Source: an uncultured Collinsella sp. (GTDB lineage Bacteria; Actinomycetota; Coriobacteriia; Coriobacteriales; Coriobacteriaceae). Taken from it: DNA of 23,128 nucleotides. Shown piece after piece: positions 21,746-23,128 of the stretch (the stretch's first letter is position 1; every line of letters starts with the position of its first letter). The stretch spans positions 1-23,128 of the forward strand of contig CABUMZ010000013.1 in assembly GCA_902492825.1 (NCBI GenBank). The letters are read 5' to 3'. The notes under the pieces were generated by a model, which was given only the letters and a program-made list of their open reading frames with translations, searched no databases and had not been told where the DNA came from. The translations under genes and the position numbers were made by a program.

Positions 21746-21943
21746 CTAACTCGCCGTCTCCCCGTCGGGCGCCGGCGCCTTGACCCTCATCTCGAACGGC
21801 ATCCCGCCCTCCCGGACGAGCGCCCTGAGGAACGCGTTGACGGCGGTGGACATGGACAGGCCGAGCTCGTCCAGGATGGCCGTGGCCTCCTTCTTGACCT
21901 CCGGGTCGATGCGGATCGTCGTGGCCGGTATGTTCGACGGCAT
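21746..21943 (-). CDS. RelB/DinJ-family antitoxin, IS passenger
   Basis: This 65-residue protein has the ribbon-helix-helix layout of DinJ/RelB antitoxins: TTIRIDPEVKKEATAILDEL (8-27), then GLSMSTAVNAFLRALVREGG and PFEMRV. It normally pairs with a YafQ/RelE-type mRNA interferase, binds DNA as a dimer and represses its own operon. No toxin gene follows: only 13 bp separate its stop from the left inverted repeat. The ATG at 21943 has GGAGG about 9 nt upstream, and the gene starts 46 nt after the transposase stop on the same strand, so it is probably cotranscribed. It lacks most of the usual C-terminal toxin-binding tail, ending soon after PFEMRV. Confidence 0.88.
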   Translation of the reverse strand: MPSNIPATTIRIDPEVKKEATAILDELGLSMSTAVNAFLRALVREGGMPFEMRVKAPAPDGETAS

Positions 21944-21989
21944 GGCCTCACCCCTCCTCGTGTATCGCGGTGCGACCATTCTACCGCCT

Positions 21990-23045
21990 CTATGCGGCGG
22001 GCGCGGCCCAGTAGTCCATGTAGGGCGGCTCCACGTTGAACATGTCGCGGACGCGGCTCCTGCAGACGCCGTGCGCGAGCTGCCGCGCGACCGTGCGCCC
22101 GGCGGCGCCGGAATCGGTCGCCATGAAGGTTCGGCACCACCTGAACCAGGCGAGGTAGGCATCGAGGTGCTTCGTCGACACGCCCTTGAACGGCTCCATG
22201 AAGGCGCCGAGGAGCGAGTGGACGGTGTTGATCCGGTTGATGGTTCCCCCGGAGCGGTCCTTGGGGTCGTAGGCCGCGTGCGCGGCGACCTCGAGTTCCG
22301 CGAGGACATTGACGTAGACGGCCGCCCTGTCGGTCGCGACGACCGAGCCGGCCGCGATGCGGCCCCTCAGCGCGTCCATGGCGCGCTCCCTCGAAAGGGC
22401 GCCCCGCCCCGTGACCTCGAGGAACGTCTCGTTCGAGTCGTTCACGCCGGTCATGACGCAAATCCGCTCGCGCGACAGCCCGCGCCTGTGCACCTGCTTG
22501 CCGCGGTGCCGGGAGGGGCGCGGCATCGTGAACGACCCCTTCGCGTGGTTGCCCTTGAACGACTCGGGGAAGTAGGTCTCGTCGAGCTCGCAGCCGCAGC
22601 CCCGCTCGACCCTGAACGAGGGGGAGTAGGCCGAGAGGCACTCGATCAGCCTGTGGCGCATGGTGTAGGCGGTCTTGAGGCAGACGCGGCAGCGCCTCGC
22701 GCACTCGCGCAGGGGCAGCATGAGCACGAAGCACTCGGCGTAGACCATCCAGGTCTCCTTCGGGAGCCTGCTCGTCCCCAGGATGCGCTCGCTGCCCATG
22801 CCGAAGGTCCTGCCGCAGCCCCGGCAGAGGTAGCGCTGCTCGCCGTTCTTCGATTTGCCCTTCTTCACGACCGCGACGGACCCGCAGCGCGGGCAGCGTT
22901 CGATTTCGTAGGCGGAGCCGGCCGCGTCGTCGAACGCCGCCGCGCGGATCACGTCCCTGACGGACTCGATAGCGCGGCGGCGCTCGGTCTTGCTGAGGTT
23001 CGCCATGCCCTTCTTGAAGTTGAGGACCAGGTCTTCGGCGTTCAT
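21990..23045 (-). CDS. IS1595-family transposase
   Basis: This is a 351-residue DDE-type transposase. An N-terminal zinc ribbon has Cys51-Cys54 and Cys74-Cys77 (CPRCGS, CRGCGRTF). A helical region that probably binds the inverted repeats follows, then the catalytic core: Asp155 in CELDETYF, Asp239 in VVATDR, and NTVHSLLGAFMEPFKGVSTK (273-292). Relatives carry Glu or Asn at the third acidic position; here Asn273 and His276 are the candidates, with Lys287 after them. The start chosen is the ATG at 23045, with GGGGG 4-5 nt upstream. The open frame reaches 23099, almost into the right inverted repeat, but the extra 18 residues do not look like the family. No frameshift or stop is seen. Confidence 0.92.
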   Translation of the reverse strand: MNAEDLVLNFKKGMANLSKTERRRAIESVRDVIRAAAFDDAAGSAYEIERCPRCGSVAVVKKGKSKNGEQRYLCRGCGRTFGMGSERILGTSRLPKETWMVYAECFVLMLPLRECARRCRVCLKTAYTMRHRLIECLSAYSPSFRVERGCGCELDETYFPESFKGNHAKGSFTMPRPSRHRGKQVHRRGLSRERICVMTGVNDSNETFLEVTGRGALSRERAMDALRGRIAAGSVVATDRAAVYVNVLAELEVAAHAAYDPKDRSGGTINRINTVHSLLGAFMEPFKGVSTKHLDAYLAWFRWCRTFMATDSGAAGRTVARQLAHGVCRSRVRDMFNVEPPYMDYWAAPAA

Positions 23046-23103
23046 GCTGCCCCCATCATCGCGGTCTACGGGGTCAACGATATGGCACCGTGGGGACACA
23101 TGT

Positions 23104-23128
23104 ATGTCAATCCTGGTCTAACAGAGCC
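23104..23128 (-). repeat. Right terminal inverted repeat of the IS
   Basis: A perfect complement of 21708-21732 that ends on the final base of the window. The record therefore stops exactly at the outer edge of the element. Confidence 0.93.

Larger units (their letters stand above)
21708..23128 (-). mobile_element. IS1595-type insertion sequence with antitoxin passenger
   Basis: A 1421-bp element is bounded by perfect 25-bp terminal inverted repeats and carries a transposase and a small antitoxin gene, both on the minus strand. The transposase resembles IS1595-family enzymes, which usually duplicate 8 bp of target. The 8 bp left of the element are TTATGCAT; the right flank lies outside the window, so a duplication cannot be checked. 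The transposase frame is intact and the ends match perfectly, so the copy may be active or recent. Confidence 0.9.

Overview
The window reads as a chromosomal segment of a high-GC, gut-type actinobacterium. The best guess is Collinsella or a close relative in the Coriobacteriia. This is inferred from base composition, gene mix and the style of the intergenic palindromes; there is no rRNA or other marker in the window to prove it. No tRNA, rRNA or CRISPR array was found.

Layout. 64-2211 (-) encodes the Tex RNA-binding protein. 2621-5935 (-) is a three-gene catabolic-looking operon (SDR dehydrogenase, OFA-type MFS transporter, Gfo/Idh/MocA oxidoreductase) with a divergent LysR regulator at 6169-7047 (+). 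7091-8182 (-) is a membrane-anchored GGDEF protein. 8716-12947 (-) is a tightly overlapping operon of a MarR regulator and the two halves of an asymmetric heterodimeric ABC exporter. 13161-14307 (+) is a pyridoxal kinase-like gene overlapping a small Cys-rich TIGR04076-type gene. 14490-17850 carries two AAA/DUF4143 ATPases in opposite orientation around a low-molecular-weight tyrosine phosphatase. 18046-19299 (-) is a DHA1-type MFS transporter. 19561-20430 (+) is an unrecognised single-pass membrane protein. 20544-21437 (+) is a LacX-like aldose epimerase. 21708-23128 is a complete IS1595-type insertion sequence with 25-bp perfect terminal inverted repeats and a RelB/DinJ antitoxin gene as passenger. 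The last base of the window is the outer end of that IS, so the right flank is not visible.

The most unusual content lies between the genes. There are four copies of a 31-33 nt palindrome (arms ATGTGACAAAGGG or close variants) and an alternating-orientation repeat array with strict 33/29-nt spacing. Several nested palindromes have an outer arm, an internal loop and an inner hairpin; two of them share a nearly identical 23-nt core but have unrelated outer arms. A 162-nt imperfect palindrome lies upstream of tex. Each DUF4143 ATPase has its own symmetrical or periodic repeat array directly in front of its start codon.

Working relationships. The LysR gene probably controls uptake and oxidation of an unknown small carbon compound by the SDR/MFS/Gfo-Idh set. 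The MarR gene probably autoregulates the ABC exporter through a 9-bp inverted repeat. The ATPases may regulate themselves through their upstream repeats. The IS appears to have inserted just after the start of a small signal-peptide-like frame.
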